Source of the DNA: Polydactylus sextarius
Taxonomy: Eukaryota > Chordata > Actinopteri > Polynemidae
Length of the DNA stretch: 64,000 nt
Assembly: GCA_016801845.1 (NCBI GenBank)
Contig: CM028912.1
Location: forward strand, 20,458,001 to 20,522,000
Direction of reading: 5' to 3'
The notes beneath the pieces were generated by a model that saw only the letters and a list, made by a program, of their open reading frames with translations, did not search any database and had not been told where the DNA came from. The position numbers and the translations under genes were made by a program. Below are positions 11,576 through 24,399 of the stretch, piece by piece; the first letter of the stretch is position 1, and the number at the start of each line of letters is the position of its first letter.

Positions 11576-14500
11576 AAAGGTCTTGTTTGCTGTTTGCTGA
11601 AAAAAAAATTCATCACACCATAATGGTTAGAGTGCAACCACTGGAGTATTTGTATTCATCTTAAGCAGCCAATGGGAGTACTCTTTCAGAAAAACTAGCA
11701 GCCCCACCACAACCACAACCAACAGTTGGAATCCATTAAGAGATCCAGATGTTCAAAACTTGCCTGGTACTCCTACTTCTTCTCTCCTACAGATGTTGTA
11801 ACCTACAGTTGTTCTGAGTGTCCACATACAACCACAATAAGCACGTGTTACTTTTTAAACTGTGATGTCTCATTTTTTTAAAACCTACATTACATAAATA
11901 TACCATGTGAATATAACACAGCTTTGAGTTTGTTTGAAGGTCCATACATTTTCAGGTCCATTTACAGAGTTACTTTAACTAGGACCAACAAAGACTAAAC
12001 ATGTATTAGGCTATTTTCTGTGATGTGCACACCCTTTGCATACAATGAAAAGTGTATGAACCACTTCAGTCCTTTAATTGATTACTGTAGAATAGAATAG
12101 TTTATATATATAATGGTTTAATGGGAGGCTCACCTCTAGGTTTAACAATGTTTGGTTTTGCTCAGTCACTATGTTGGTTCATTGTGCTTTCCAGGTGAGT
12201 TTACACTGAGGATTGGTTATAACATTTCCCACATTGACATTTTTCTCAGACATTTAAATACATGCAATTATGCAATCACTGAGGATGTGACACATTAACC
12301 TAACTAACCTTGGAAAAAACTATCCATGTGTAATGTTAATAGACACATTTTTAGATGGCAAAGAATTCAACCAGTGTAATATCTGTAAGATGGCTACAAG
12401 TTATCCTGGTGTCATATTGAATATGCTAAAGAGGGATATGGAAGAATGGGCAAACACAGAAATATTTTTAGGAACAGGCCTCTGTTCTTATATTTTTACT
12501 TTTAGGCACAAGCTCACTTCTCACTGCCTGATCTGTCAGAAGTTTATTTATATCCCGTGTCCCTGTGTAGAATTATGGACTTGCATCATTATATGAAGAA
12601 AATGAACACATTTTTTACACAAGGTGAATGATGTGTTGGCAGAAAATCACAGAGTATAAAATAAATACAGTAGTTCTTAGAAGAAAGAAAGTGCTATTAT
12701 GGAAGCAGTTCACTTTGAGTGTGTGTACTCTAGTACTGATATGATATTTTTTGTTTCCTATAAAAATCATAATTTGTCTGATTATGTTAATGCAGAGAAA
12801 AAGGTTCTTTTTTGTCATCATGATTAATGCATTTTTAATATAGTAATACCACAATGAATACAGTGTGTGTATCATAACCACCCCAACCCATCTTCCGGTC
12901 CACATAGATTTGTTGAGGAATATATTTCTTCTGAAGAGGATGTAATGATTATGATAAAGCCTTATTTCCATATCAGCCTTTTTAGTGTGCTACACTGTTA
13001 TCAATGTCCTTTCTAAGCTCCTGCAATAACCGCAATAAAGAGACTAAGCCGGTCAAAACTCTCTTCGTAGTTCTCATTGTTCATAATAAGGTCAATAAAT
13101 TGAAGATGCTTATTCAAAAGTGGCTAAGTATGAAATTTGCAAAGAGAATGAGAATGTAGAGGTGAGGGAGAAAGAACATTACTGTCAATTTTCAAGGACA
13201 TATCAGTCTTTTGTACTTTTAACGAAAATGAGAAGTCGTCCAGCATCTGAAAATAGGCTAGATCAGTCTCATGAGTCCATCAGGGGCTGTGAATTATGTA
13301 AAACCTCATAAATGTAATATGTGTGTGCAGTCATGGTAAGTGACGATTACTTATGAAACTGTAAGAAGCCAAACTTCTGGCAGATGTTGTCTGGTGTGAA
13401 ATAACTGGCAATATTTTGTGTAAGTTAGTGTCAGTCAGTGTTAATTTGTTTACCAGTCATTATTTATTCACCTTTAGTCACAAGAAAAAAGAAAAGTGAG
13501 CCATGCTGTTTTAAAACGACCATATCAAGTAGAAAATGGAAAATACAGAGTAAAGCTTCTATGCAAATGCAGGACCTAGGTCTAATTGGCAGTAATGTTG
13601 TTTCCCGTCCCCTCCAGCCAATTATGGAGTACTAGTGGGTCGGTAGCCAGTAATCACTGCATTTCACCTGCAGGGTTTTGTGGTTATATAGAGGCAGGAG
13701 ATGCTGCAAAGTAGAAAAATTTATAGGTTGGAGGCTTAATTCACCTTATCAGAGCCAACAGATGTGGTGGAAGGCCCAGTTTAAGACCCTATAATACCAA
13801 GACTCATGCATAGAGTTGCAGGAAAAAAGCTGCACACACTCTCCTGGATAGCTATTTCACTCTAGATAATATCATAAACTCTAGTGGTGTATGGAGACAG
13901 ATAGGCAAGAAGAGTCCAAGAATCAGATACAGACACATACACCTTAACCCCTCATTAATGTATTTTAACCAAGGTGATCAAGTGAGACAGTTTTCACCAC
14001 ATGATAAATCAGTGTAATTAGCTTGTTTATCTCTTCATAAAAACTGATAAAGTAATTCCCTATGGCAAAAGCAGAGTTAGTTTTTATCCAACTAATCTTA
14101 TAATGGAGAAAAGTCAGTCAAGGACAGTTTGACAAATGCACTTGTGGCTATAGCTCATCACCTGTCAAAGATCCCAGTATTATATAAAACTTGCATGTGC
14201 AAAAATTCTGTTCTCCAGTGCTGCTTGCTTGACAAGCCGGATCTCAACAGGACATGGCCATGGAAAATGACAGAAATGATAGATGCCAAGAGTGGAAATC
14301 TCCTGCTGCCACATGTGGACAGTAAATGACACGATGGATGCAGCCACGCAATATCAGATCTTTTAGGAGACAGAATGCTACTCTGACATGTAAGGACCAT
14401 TATCGCCTCCATGTCACTATTGTTCCCATACTTGCCATGACAGACCACCACCAGTACACTTGATTATACTATATAATAGTCTCTTAGATTACTGACACTA

Positions 14501-14948
14501 AGCTCTCTGCAGTCACATTGACCGATGGAACCCTTGAAAGCTAATACATGCTGTGGTTGCTGTATTTTTCATTTGCCAGATGTAGCAACATCTCCAACAT
14601 AGAGCATAGCTACTCCTAGTCCTGTATGATATGTGATCTGCTTTTGCCACAGGTCAGAAAGGCGTTGTTTAAAATAATTCAAAGAAAGGTTGGTCAGGGA
14701 ATGACTGAACCATGCAGATCCTTTCAATTTTTAGCACTGAAACGCAAATCAATAAGTTTTTTCAAGCTCACAGTGTGATGCATACAAAGATTGGATTGAG
14801 ATTACAAAGCCTGGAGCTGCACTGCCATGCCTCTATATGATTTGGCTTTTATATTTACCTGTAAACAAATACTTTACTTTGACATATGGTGTCTGTTAAA
14901 CTGTCAACAACAACAGCTATTCAACCATGTTCCACCCTGACCTTCATG

Positions 14949-14973
14949 TCTCTCTCTCTCTCTCTCTCTCTCT
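14949..14973 (+). promoter_or_regulatory. (TC)n microsatellite acting as polypyrimidine tract of exon 2
   Basis: 25 bases of uninterrupted TC repeat end just four bases (ACAG) before the exon 2 acceptor. The tract is therefore the U2AF-binding pyrimidine tract and, at the same time, a length-variable simple repeat. Confidence 0.9.
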
Positions 14974-14977
14974 ACAG

Positions 14978-15092
14978 GATCTGGGTGGGGTCAGTCCTCC
15001 ACAGAGGAACTGGAAGGGCATTGCCATCGCTCTGCTGGTCATTCTGGTGGTCTGCTCCCTCATCACCATGTCTGTCATCCTCCTGACCCCAG
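14978..15092 (+). CDS. dpp10: dpp10 exon 2: juxtamembrane and transmembrane segment
   Basis: Phase 0 start, phase 1 end, 38 codons plus one base. The product begins DLGGVSPPQRNWKG, a near copy of the ELGSNSPPQRNWKG of human DPP10. A hydrophobic run of about 22 residues follows (exon residues 15-36, IAIALLVILVVCSLIT onward), ending in LLTP. This is the single signal-anchor helix of a type II protein. In the family the cytoplasmic tail and this helix contact the Kv4 voltage sensor and are enough for much of the gating effect (established for DPP6/DPP10). The acceptor is TCTACAG, preceded by an uninterrupted CT microsatellite. The donor is AG|GTAACA. There is no ATG at the exon start, so translation must begin in an upstream exon. 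A different-frame ORF through this exon is a shadow. Confidence 0.95.
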
Positions 15093-15149
15093 GTAACACA
15101 TGACCTGTTTACCTATTCCTGGGGCTGTTTTGTGGAGACTGCTGTACCT

Positions 15150-15184
15150 CTAACCTCCTAATGACTGCATCATTAGGAGGTTAG
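15150..15184 (+). repeat. Perfect hairpin just inside intron 2
   Basis: 15-bp arms 15150-15164 (CTAACCTCCTAATGA) and 15170-15184, 5-base loop CTGCA, starting 57 bases after the exon 2 donor. It is unusually strong for intronic DNA and could form in the pre-mRNA near the splice site. Confidence 0.9.
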
Positions 15185-15194
15185 AAGTGGAGTA

Positions 15195-15215
15195 GTTAGA
15201 GGTTAGAGGTTAGAG
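15195..15215. repeat. Three tandem 7-bp units GTTAGAG
   Basis: Three exact copies of GTTAGAG directly follow the hairpin, whose 3' arm ends in the related GGTTAG. The hairpin and the repeat may share an origin. Confidence 0.9.
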
Positions 15216-17646
15216 TAGTTGGATGTCCCAAAAAACATAAGAGACTCCTGTTTACTGCTGGTACAATGACAACAAAGGTCCAGTTCTGATCATGCTGGTA
15301 TGCTCCTATGGGTCCTATTCTGGTAAATATGACCTACATGGTCATTTTGGTTGGAGGACATGGTTGTCCCTGTTGTATTCATAGGTCTACAAAAAAAGCT
15401 ACTGAATGGTCAAAGTAATGTCATGCACAATCAGCATTGATCAATATCAGCAATGGATCAAATGAGGTAATGTGAAAGGGTCAGTTACTTAAGCAGGAAT
15501 CATTAATGCTGATGAACACATAATGAGGTGTTCACATGTGTCAGATCGTTTCTAAATTATTTGAAATGTGCTGAGGATTTAGTTTCTCAAACAGTGATTC
15601 AGGAGAGTTGGATTTTCTCCACCACCTCCAACCACTGCTGATTTCTGTCTGGTGTCCAACTTAAAGCTGCACTAATCTTTTCTTTTTTGACTGAACAATG
15701 GAAGAAATGACTAAATGTAATTGGAATGGGATCAGTGCTAATGACAAATCCACTACCAGAGAATTATCAACAAATCTGTACTTTCCTCTATTCGACAGAG
15801 CATTTTATTGTGTTTCAACTCATCATTTCTATTTTTTCTGCCTTTAGCTTTACAGTTTTGGTTCAGTTTCACACCATCAACCCTGTTTTAAAGTGTTGTA
15901 ATCTCACACTGCCTGAGCTGCACAGAAAATAAATTGACAGATAAATCGAATAGTTAGTGAACATGGTGGAGTATTTCTAAGCAGTTGGTGGACACCCACC
16001 CTAAATCGAGTGTGAATATTATCCTTTCAGCTGACAGGTGGCAAAACACACAACTACAAATTAAAAATGATGTTAACAGTTTTAAAAAAATAACATCCTC
16101 AAACATGTGGGATCTGAATTGTTTTAAGACCCTGAGACTCCTGTGACCACTGACCTGGTGTCTCTGTATTTCACAGTTTTTTGAGCCACTTGGCTGAGAA
16201 GTCTTCAATTCTATTATAAACTGTGTACCTGCTCCTTAAGTTATTAAAAAGCACCTACTGTTCCTCAGATGTAAAATCATCACGATCCACTTCCAATGCA
16301 GCCACACTCTCCCCTGGTGTATTCAATGCTTGGTTAGACTTTCATTGCTTCCATAAACAAACACGCTGTGTGGAGTTATCAAGGAAAGCCAATATGGCTG
16401 ACATTCAAAATGACTTGGCCCTCTCGTTCTGCTCACAATCAGCAGCTGTCCTATTCAGAAGGAGCTTACAATTGGCACATTCTCTTCCTGCTAAAGGCAT
16501 AACGTTTCATAATTAAAAATGAAACATTTCCAGGGGCAATGCTGGAACAGTCTGATGATTTTCTGGCCAAGTAATGATCATGTTAGTGAACATATGAAAG
16601 TCTATTGTGAGAAAAAATGTCTTTTTCATTTGTGTGTGCTTGTGTGCCTTCAAGTACATCTGGTTTTAAAGGACACTTAGTGCATCTGTTTGCCAAGGAG
16701 AAAGAAACATCCAGGTTTAATTTTTTTTCTTGATGACTTAGAAACACGGACACCTTATGGCAACTGCTTACAGTAAATGTAATTATAATAATATTTTTTA
16801 AGGTTGTAGAGATAAAGGAGCAGCATTTCCTCTCTGATTTAAAACCCTAATCCTAAAGAAACATTAATCAATGTTTTTTGCTGCATAGGTAATGTGAAGT
16901 TAGGTGTATAGAATTTTTTTTTTTTTCTAAAAACAGCTGCCTACTTGATGAGAGCAGCAAAACTGAACTGTACAGAAATTTGCAGGCAGGTATGCAAAAG
17001 AAACTAAAATGCTGTTTACAAATGCAGAGCTGGGTGATGTTTCTCTGTGAGTCAATGCAAAGAAATGTGAGCGACCTTCAGTAATCATAGCTAGTTAAAA
17101 AAATGCAAAGAAATGAAAGTTTAAACAGTTTAATGGAGCCTGACCATTTTCACAAACAGCCTATATACAACATTGGAGAAATAAATGCTCTGGGTGGATC
17201 CTTTATGTTTACACATGTAAAAAAGTGTGGCCAAATGAAATCATCTCTACGGTAAAATGACCCTCTTACGCTGTTATAATAAAATGGATTTGATATATGA
17301 CTTGGTCTGGATCCGTACAATATAAAAAATGGCCCCAATCTTTCCGTCTGCTCATGTTCTAAGTATGTTTGGACAGTTAAGTCTAAGAGGTAATGTGTCC
17401 TTAGGATGCTCTCAGTGCCCTGAGTCACATGTTTGTTGATGTTATTTTGTGTGTTTGATGTTTCTATGTTAGGAAAACATCTAAATACCAGTGAGCGAGA
17501 GAGAGTGAAACCAAGGTCAGATAATGCTGGAAATTGATTTTGAAAGAGCTAGAAAGCAATCTGGCTCACTAGAACTGATGTTTAATATGTATGTGTGTGG
17601 GGGAAGGAAACATCCATACAACTTAATTTATGGTCTGTATTTTCAG

Positions 17647-17742
17647 TTGACAACCAAGCTGGAAGTGACACCAAACTGACTGTGGAGGATTTGTTCAAAC
17701 CAGAGTTCAAGGTTCATGACCCTGAGGCCAAATGGATCAGTG
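17647..17742 (+). CDS. dpp10: dpp10 exon 3: extracellular stalk
   Basis: 96 bp, phase 1 to phase 1, flanked by TTTTCAG and G|GTGAGT. Joined to exon 2 it reads VDNQAGSDTKLTVEDLFKPE, then FKVHDPEAKWIS. The motif (L/V)EDLF followed by HDPEA(K/R)WI is conserved in both DPP6 and DPP10 and marks the stalk leading into the beta-propeller just outside the membrane. The first ten residues are variable in the family, and here they also differ from human. The WIS/DSE junction with exon 4 lacks the N-X-T glycosylation sequon that human DPP10 has at the same place (WINDT). The exon is symmetrical, so skipping it would keep the frame. Confidence 0.95.
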
Positions 17743-20185
17743 GTGAGTTATGTTATTATTTCCCTTAGTGTGGTGATATAAATATATATACAGAAAAAAT
17801 CAAAGCACTACTTCTAAACATTTACACAATATTCACTGAGATTTCTACAAAAGCCACGTACTGTGGATCCCTCACTAATGACGCTTAATACTTTTAGTTA
17901 ATCACAGATATGGCTGTCATAAGGCTTTTATACCTGCCTGTTCAGTAGAATGACACACACGACAAAGTTATTATTATTCTTGAATTACACAGTGACTTGA
18001 ATGACAGTCTGGTAAACTTCTGACATCACCTGTGCCCCGTTTCATGCTGATGTTCATATTTATACAAAACACATCAGAGCTCAGACCTGACATTAATGAC
18101 ATGTCGATCAGTTCTGGGCTCTCTTTGCAGAAAAGCAAACAACTTGGACTGCTTTTGTTGAACAGTGGGTGGGTGACATCTCTCGCTGCTGTCTTTGTAA
18201 TTGAAGCTTACTGAAACAGCCAGCAGCCATTTTAAACAAGGCTGACAGGTTTCACCCTCACTTTACTTTCCATCTAGTTATGCAAATCCAGATGTTGGAA
18301 TTTATTTTCCCTGTACTTATTTAGATTGTATTGATTCCTTATTTGCCAGAAGGGATCAAATGTTAAGCCTGGGAGGCTCTGGCTGAAAATAAACCACATC
18401 AAGTGAAGTGCTAGTGAATCTGATTATGGTTAGACAGAAGGAGAAGATAAGGACAGAGGGGAAGGATGGACAGGACTGTTCCCACATTGCTGCCGCCTGT
18501 CTCCTTTCCTTTTGGATTACTGTGTTTGTTTTGACTTTCTTCTTTGTTGCCCATTGACTGTGTGACTCCCACTTCACGCCCGGGGGGCAAGAGAAAGAGG
18601 CCGGGCCTTTCTGTCCATCAATATTTCATTCCCAGGTGACATTTTTCCACTATCTTTGCAGCGCCATCTCATTCCCCGAGCTGACCCCAGGCTTGACTGA
18701 GAGAGCAGCGATGAGGCAGTCAGAAAAGTTAGCTTCATGAGGGAGGTTGTGCATGGATGGGTGGGGGTGCAAAATGGACCCCAGACAAATGGAAGAAGAT
18801 AACAGACAGACGGGCTGAAGGGAAAGATTGATCGCTAGGATTTGAAGCAAAAATGAGATTTTCTTTTTCCTAAGACAGAGGCTTTGGAGGCGCTGGGTTG
18901 AAAGTCTTCCATCTCTGTCTACATTAGAGATCATCTGCGTGGGTGGATCATATCATCACATGATGGGTCACAGCAGAATAACAAAACATAGCTTATATTA
19001 CATTAGATTCATTACCACAAAAAAGAAGATAAAACATCAATATCCATAAATTATATGTCTTTAAAGTGATTGTTTTTTCAATATTTTTATCATTAAACAT
19101 AGTTAGCAGATAATGTAATAATTTTCTAGAATCTAATTATGTGTGCTGTGATACGACATTAAAGAAGAAAAGTGTCATTCATGATGAAAGAAAATGTTTT
19201 GTTGAAAAAAGACGGGGGGAAGATGCAATAAAATGAACAAAACTAGCGCATGAGGTGTAATTTCTTCTAAATATGAAATCAAGATGTGCTGGGAAAGAGC
19301 ATCTGTTTTCAGAAAATTAATACCTTCCTCTGATGAGCCTCAGTAAGAAAAGTGCCCATTATCTGTTTGAACAAGCTCTAGTGTGTTTCCCTGTTGAGTT
19401 CGGTTCATTTGGGCTGTCTGTTGAACTTGGTGTGGATCAATCAATTAGACTCTGACCCTCTTTTTTTCAAGCAGCGTCTCCTTCCAACTGAACCATGGTG
19501 CAGCTTGTTTGTGTTTTTAAAGCCTGGTGAAAGACACACAGACTGAACAAAAGGCTGCGTGGCTGCCAGAGATGTAATTTTATCATGAAATCAAAAGCAG
19601 AATTATCACAATTACTCAATCATTGTGCTCATTAAAGGGAGTGATCTTCTAAAAACTTCTAAGATACATCCAAAATCATTAAGTATCCACGGTAATCATC
19701 AGATGATTGTGGGGATCTTATCGAAGTTTCAGATTCTGTGAAGTAAATAAGCTTGTGTTATATTCCCTGCATTTACATCCTCCTGGCAAGTCTTTACTGA
19801 AAGGCAGACAGATAATCATACAAGTGACACTGTTGATTATGCAGCATGAAACTTTTTTTGTAGTTATTCATCATTTTTATGCAGTGTAAGGTCCAGGTGC
19901 ATTCACCAATAAGGCTTATAACTATAACACATTTTTATGGCACTGTCAGAATGGCTAAAATACTCAAGTACTGAAAAAAATTAAATCCTTAATTCTATAA
20001 GGAGCAAATGTCATTGTCAGTGAGTGACTCACTAACTTGTAATCAATCAGTAACTTGATGACACTGATCTGTACAGGTTAACGATAGTTTGTGAGTGAAA
20101 AGTCTCCACTCTGTTAGACTACTGTTGTACAATCACACATGAGCCAAGTGTTTCTTTAATTCTAACTAATCCAACAGCGAGACTC

Positions 20186-20229
20186 CTGTCTTTTATATAA
20201 TATTTATCTGTCTTTTATATAATATTTAT
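20186..20229. repeat. Perfect 22-bp tandem duplication
   Basis: Two exact adjacent copies of a 22-bp unit beginning CTGTCTTTTATATAAT. Likely a recent local duplication. Confidence 0.9.
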
Positions 20230-23200
20230 ATCCACATCAATTTACATAAGTTAAGCTTATTGCTTTATATTTTAGAACCATGACCTTTAATATTTGGATC
20301 AAGAAGCTCATAAAAATAAAGTGTGAGATGAACTTGTTGACAGCTGTGTTATTTCACTGCAACAGTTCCTCAGGCTGTTTAATTAATGTAAACAACCTTA
20401 GGTTTATGCAAATTATGAAAGTAAAAGTGTAAAATGTATAAGGATCCATAACATAATGGGTAATCTAGTTTTCTTGCTGTTGAAATTATTATTTTTTTTA
20501 TTAAGAAAGGTTTCTTTCAGTAACTGTTATTGAAAAAAATAATTCAAACAGTAAACAACTTAACTCATAATCAGTCGAATGAACTGCGTGTGACCAGAAG
20601 ATGAGTGCATCAGTGAAGCGAAGTGGGCTGTTGTTACAGATTGATGGCCAACAATAAAGGTCACTTTGCGATGAATTGGTTACCTGTCACTTCATATGAC
20701 CTCACATTTATTGACCTTATGCCTTTCCTGACTATTTTGTTCATTAGTTCCACTTTGTTTTGTCTCCTAACCTTCAAGTGCCATCGCTGGCTGTAGTAAA
20801 TCATGTTTGCCATTAGCTAGTTGACAACCAGCAGCTCAGTCATGTTGATGTGTCGTGTAGCTTAATGTTTCTGAAAACAAGGGAATATATATTTTGGACA
20901 CTCTTTATCCATGATGTTTAAGTTATTTTGATTATTTAGTTAGAATTGAAGCAGATCTTGATGCTGATAATGTTATTTTAAATATTAACACAATTAGCCC
21001 ATACTATCGCTGTAATGCCAGAAATAATAGTAGAACTAGTCAACGAATTGTAAAAGAATGATTTTTTTTATCATTATTGTTATTTTTATTATATTATTAT
21101 TAGCAGTAGTAATAGCAGTTGTAGTAGTTTTACAAGTTTTGAGAAACCACACTCAAATGTCTTTTCTTTTATCATATTGTCATATTATTATATATTAAAA
21201 GGCAAATATCAACACATTATGATCAGTCCCCACTATTGACTGTCACCACTGGTAACAACTGATCTGAGAGCTGTGAAGGAGCACTGATTAGTATAAATTA
21301 AGAGTAAGAGTAAATAGCAATCAGTGTTTGTCAGACTGCTGCAGAGGAAAGTCTCAGGCTGTACACTCTAGTATAAAAAATAGTCAAATACTTGATCAAA
21401 AATAGATGCAATGTGCTCACAGGCAGCAAACATTGACAAACTCCCACTTCTGGTGTAGACAGTTAAAGGTTATGTCTTTTTGCAGCACTGGGATCAGTGA
21501 TTCTTGAATCATTTCTCATATGTTCATGTGAACAATACTTACAAGGAGACAAAAGTACTATACAAGATAAATGTTCAAGTGTATCGATGACTTTAAATCA
21601 TACCTCAGTTAAGTGAGTGCTGAGGTAAAGTTATAGATGGAGTGTTGCCACAGACTGACATTAGCACTTGACGATTAGTCAGATGGAGTGCATCGTTACA
21701 CATTAAATTTGCTGCTAAGAGCTGTGTGATTCATCAGGTACACCTCCATCTCACTGCTTAATGGAGCTGCTTTTTCACAGGACATGTTTCTTTGAAATGT
21801 GGAACACACTGATGATGAACATGAGTTGAGCCTTCAATTATTTTCAATGTACGTTAGACTTGTAAATTAGCATATGTTACGTGGCCCCAAGCATCATTGT
21901 ATCAATCACATCATCCTCATATTGTTTCACAGAAATCTGCACACTTACTGTTCTTCTAATACACATCCATTTGCAGTGTTGTTTGACATTTCTGTCTATT
22001 TTATCTGATGCCTCTTGGTAGGAGTGGGGCTTCTACACAGAGTTTACAGAGATAGATCTGGTGAATGTCAGGCACGTGCAAAAAACAACATACTTCTCCT
22101 CCTCCATCTGTTGTGTTTGAGTGTAGGCATGTCAATATACAATGTGTGTGTGTGTTTTGTTTTTTTTTTGTCACCTTGATGCATGTGATCGAGAAAATCA
22201 CATTCAGCTTCTGTCACACGTGATTCAGTGAGTCACAGGCTGGGCACCCACCGCCTGTCATCAACAATCTGGTGAGAAAAGGGTATTATATATTATGTGT
22301 TCGTATTGGCTCAGTGTGAACGTAATTACACACCAGTTGGCACTCTCAGGCTGTCAAAGCCAGAAACACTTCAATAGACTCAATAACAGTCAGTCAAGTG
22401 GAATATCATTTTAAGCCAACGCATCTTTTGAACAACAGGTTCATTGTTTGCAAAAAACAAATAATTCAAACACAATAGATCCATTGCTGAGAAAGGACTG
22501 GAACTATTGCATGTTGTTGTATCTTATGACCAAAATGAAAATGCTGGAATTCATTTGTTAAGAATGTCCTTAATTCTGAAAAGTACATTTACAAGTGCAC
22601 GATTGTGGCTGCAAAATTTCACATTCTACATAAAACAGCATAACTGTTTTGAGATTCCATCTATGCCTTTCTGGTTTATTCCTGCAGTTTCTGAGAAAAA
22701 AAATAAAGCTTTTATAAAAGCCAGAGTTAACAGACAGTTTTTTTTCTCCCTCAGAACATAAAAAAAACATTTTCCATGTATTATTTTTGCAACTTGTGCA
22801 TAGAAAATATTTTGTTTCATGTTGATCTCCATGAAAATCTCAGTCATCTGTATCATTTTCTAGCCAACGCCTGCATAAAGTTAAACATGGAGCCAATCTT
22901 CTATATTATGACAGCGAGTTTATCATTTGATCATGTGACTGTGACCTTTGGTCAACAAGACTATCTTAAGACTCTTAAGTACAAGGCACTGAGTAATAAT
23001 GCTTTTTTTTAATGTCTTTGCCACACAACCCAACCACTATGAATCTACTGAATATGCTGCATAGATGTTCATAGAGTGCTTCTGTATCTTCAATAATATT
23101 AGCAAAGCCCACATGTTATTCAGGTTAAGGAGCTGAATAATACAACTAAAGTTCTGTGTGACGTTTGTCATAAGTTTATAACTCGGTGACAAGCAGACTG

Positions 23201-24373
23201 ATGGCCCTGGATGTGTCACGTTGTTGTAAACAATTACTGAAATAAATTAAACAAGATGTATATGTGACTCTATTTCATGATCCTGTGTGTCTGATCAATA
23301 ATGCTGAATAAATCCTGTACTGACACAGTTCAGCAGAAAAGCTCTCCCTGTTTAAACTGCCACCATCTCTAGAGTTTCTGCCTCTTGTAGTGAAAAACTG
23401 TGTTATTTTGCAGCCAGAGTCCCTTTCAAAAAGAAAAGCAAAAACACTCTGGGAACTTGAAGAATCAAAGATAAGAGACCATAGCTTCACCCTGGTCTGT
23501 CCTCACTAAAAACCTGTTCAGAATCTGAGTGCTTTGTTGCTTTTGTATTTACTTGGGTATAATTGTACGATTGTGGTCAAGGAGTTGCTTGATAACTTCA
23601 GTGGTGTCTCTGTCTGGAGCCACTGCTACCATGGTGTTATTCACTGTTTTAAATAGAAAACCTTTTCTCAGTTAGTAACAGTGTTACTGACATTGAGAAT
23701 ACATTGTCTGGGATCTCACTAGTCCACCTAAACTAAGGTTCTGCACATGGATCTGACAGTGGTGGACATATTGCCCATTTATTTTGTCTGTCTCCAGAAA
23801 TACCCGATAACCCAAGAAGTTAATGTTGCACATCTTGCAGATAGGAGGAGTCTATTATAGGCCAATATTCGGAGAAAAGCTCCTTTGCAAAGACATATTA
23901 CATATGCCTAGGTGCAGGATATAAATGCCTTTTGATGACCATATTGAAGCAAACACATTTTAAGATGTGATATCAAACTTCTACACATGTACATACAGGC
24001 ATGTGTCGACCTCCCACCCACTCACAAACCACTGCTCAGCTCAGTAAATTGTCAGCAGCACAGCAATCTCTGCAAATACATTATTGAATCTTTAGCTGTC
24101 AATACTGTTTACGTCATTTACAAATTACCACTCAACTTCACCCAATTACCAGTCAGCTGCACCGCCTGTCAATTCTCCTCATTTGCTGTAATCAAATTCA
24201 TTTTTTTTTTTTTATTACCTGAAAAGCAGGCAGCATGTTGTTGACAGATGAATAAATCCTGTCTGTGGACCGTTTGGATGTATAATTTTATCTTTCAGCT
24301 CCCAGAAACACACACGTAATTATGTGAAAATGAAACTGGGTCCCGCTGAAAAGCTGTACTTCAATTAAACGTT

Positions 24374-24399
24374 GGGGGGTGGGGGGTGGGGGGGTGGGG
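24374..24399 (+). other. G-quadruplex-type tract
   Basis: Four G runs of 6, 6, 7 and 4 bases, each separated by a single T, on the transcribed (mRNA-like) strand. The single-base loops are the most stable class of predicted quadruplex. Confidence 0.85.

Larger units (their letters stand above)
1..14977 (+). other. Intron 1 or 5' region of dpp10, no exon recognised
   Basis: I see no coding exon here. The open frames are short and resemble nothing I know. DPP10 has several alternative first exons in mammals, each joining exon 2 in phase 0. I looked for an ATG-led segment ending in a lysine-rich SKTIK-like motif before a GT donor and found none. The stretch holds a short hairpin (841-884), a fossil repeat (3790-3990), an AT repeat (4061-4089), a palindrome (6709-6730), a SINE-like element (6921-7271), compound microsatellites, a T-run and a small tandem duplication near 11.5 kb. 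The rest looks like unique intronic sequence, including a complex block at about 8150-8400. Confidence 0.7.
15093..17646 (+). other. dpp10 intron 2 (2554 bp)
   Basis: Bounded by GTAACA and TTTTCAG. Near its 5' end are a perfect 15-bp stem hairpin (15150-15184) and three copies of a 7-bp unit (15195-15215). Otherwise unremarkable; no repeat family or alternative exon was recognised. Confidence 0.9.

Noticed and set aside
1..14977. Alternative first exon of dpp10
   Set aside because: No ATG-led segment with a phase-0 donor resembling known DPP10 N-termini was found. Absence by eye is not proof.
14886..15086. 66-codon ORF across exon 2
   Set aside because: Wrong frame; the dpp10 frame through 14978-15092 matches the conserved transmembrane segment.
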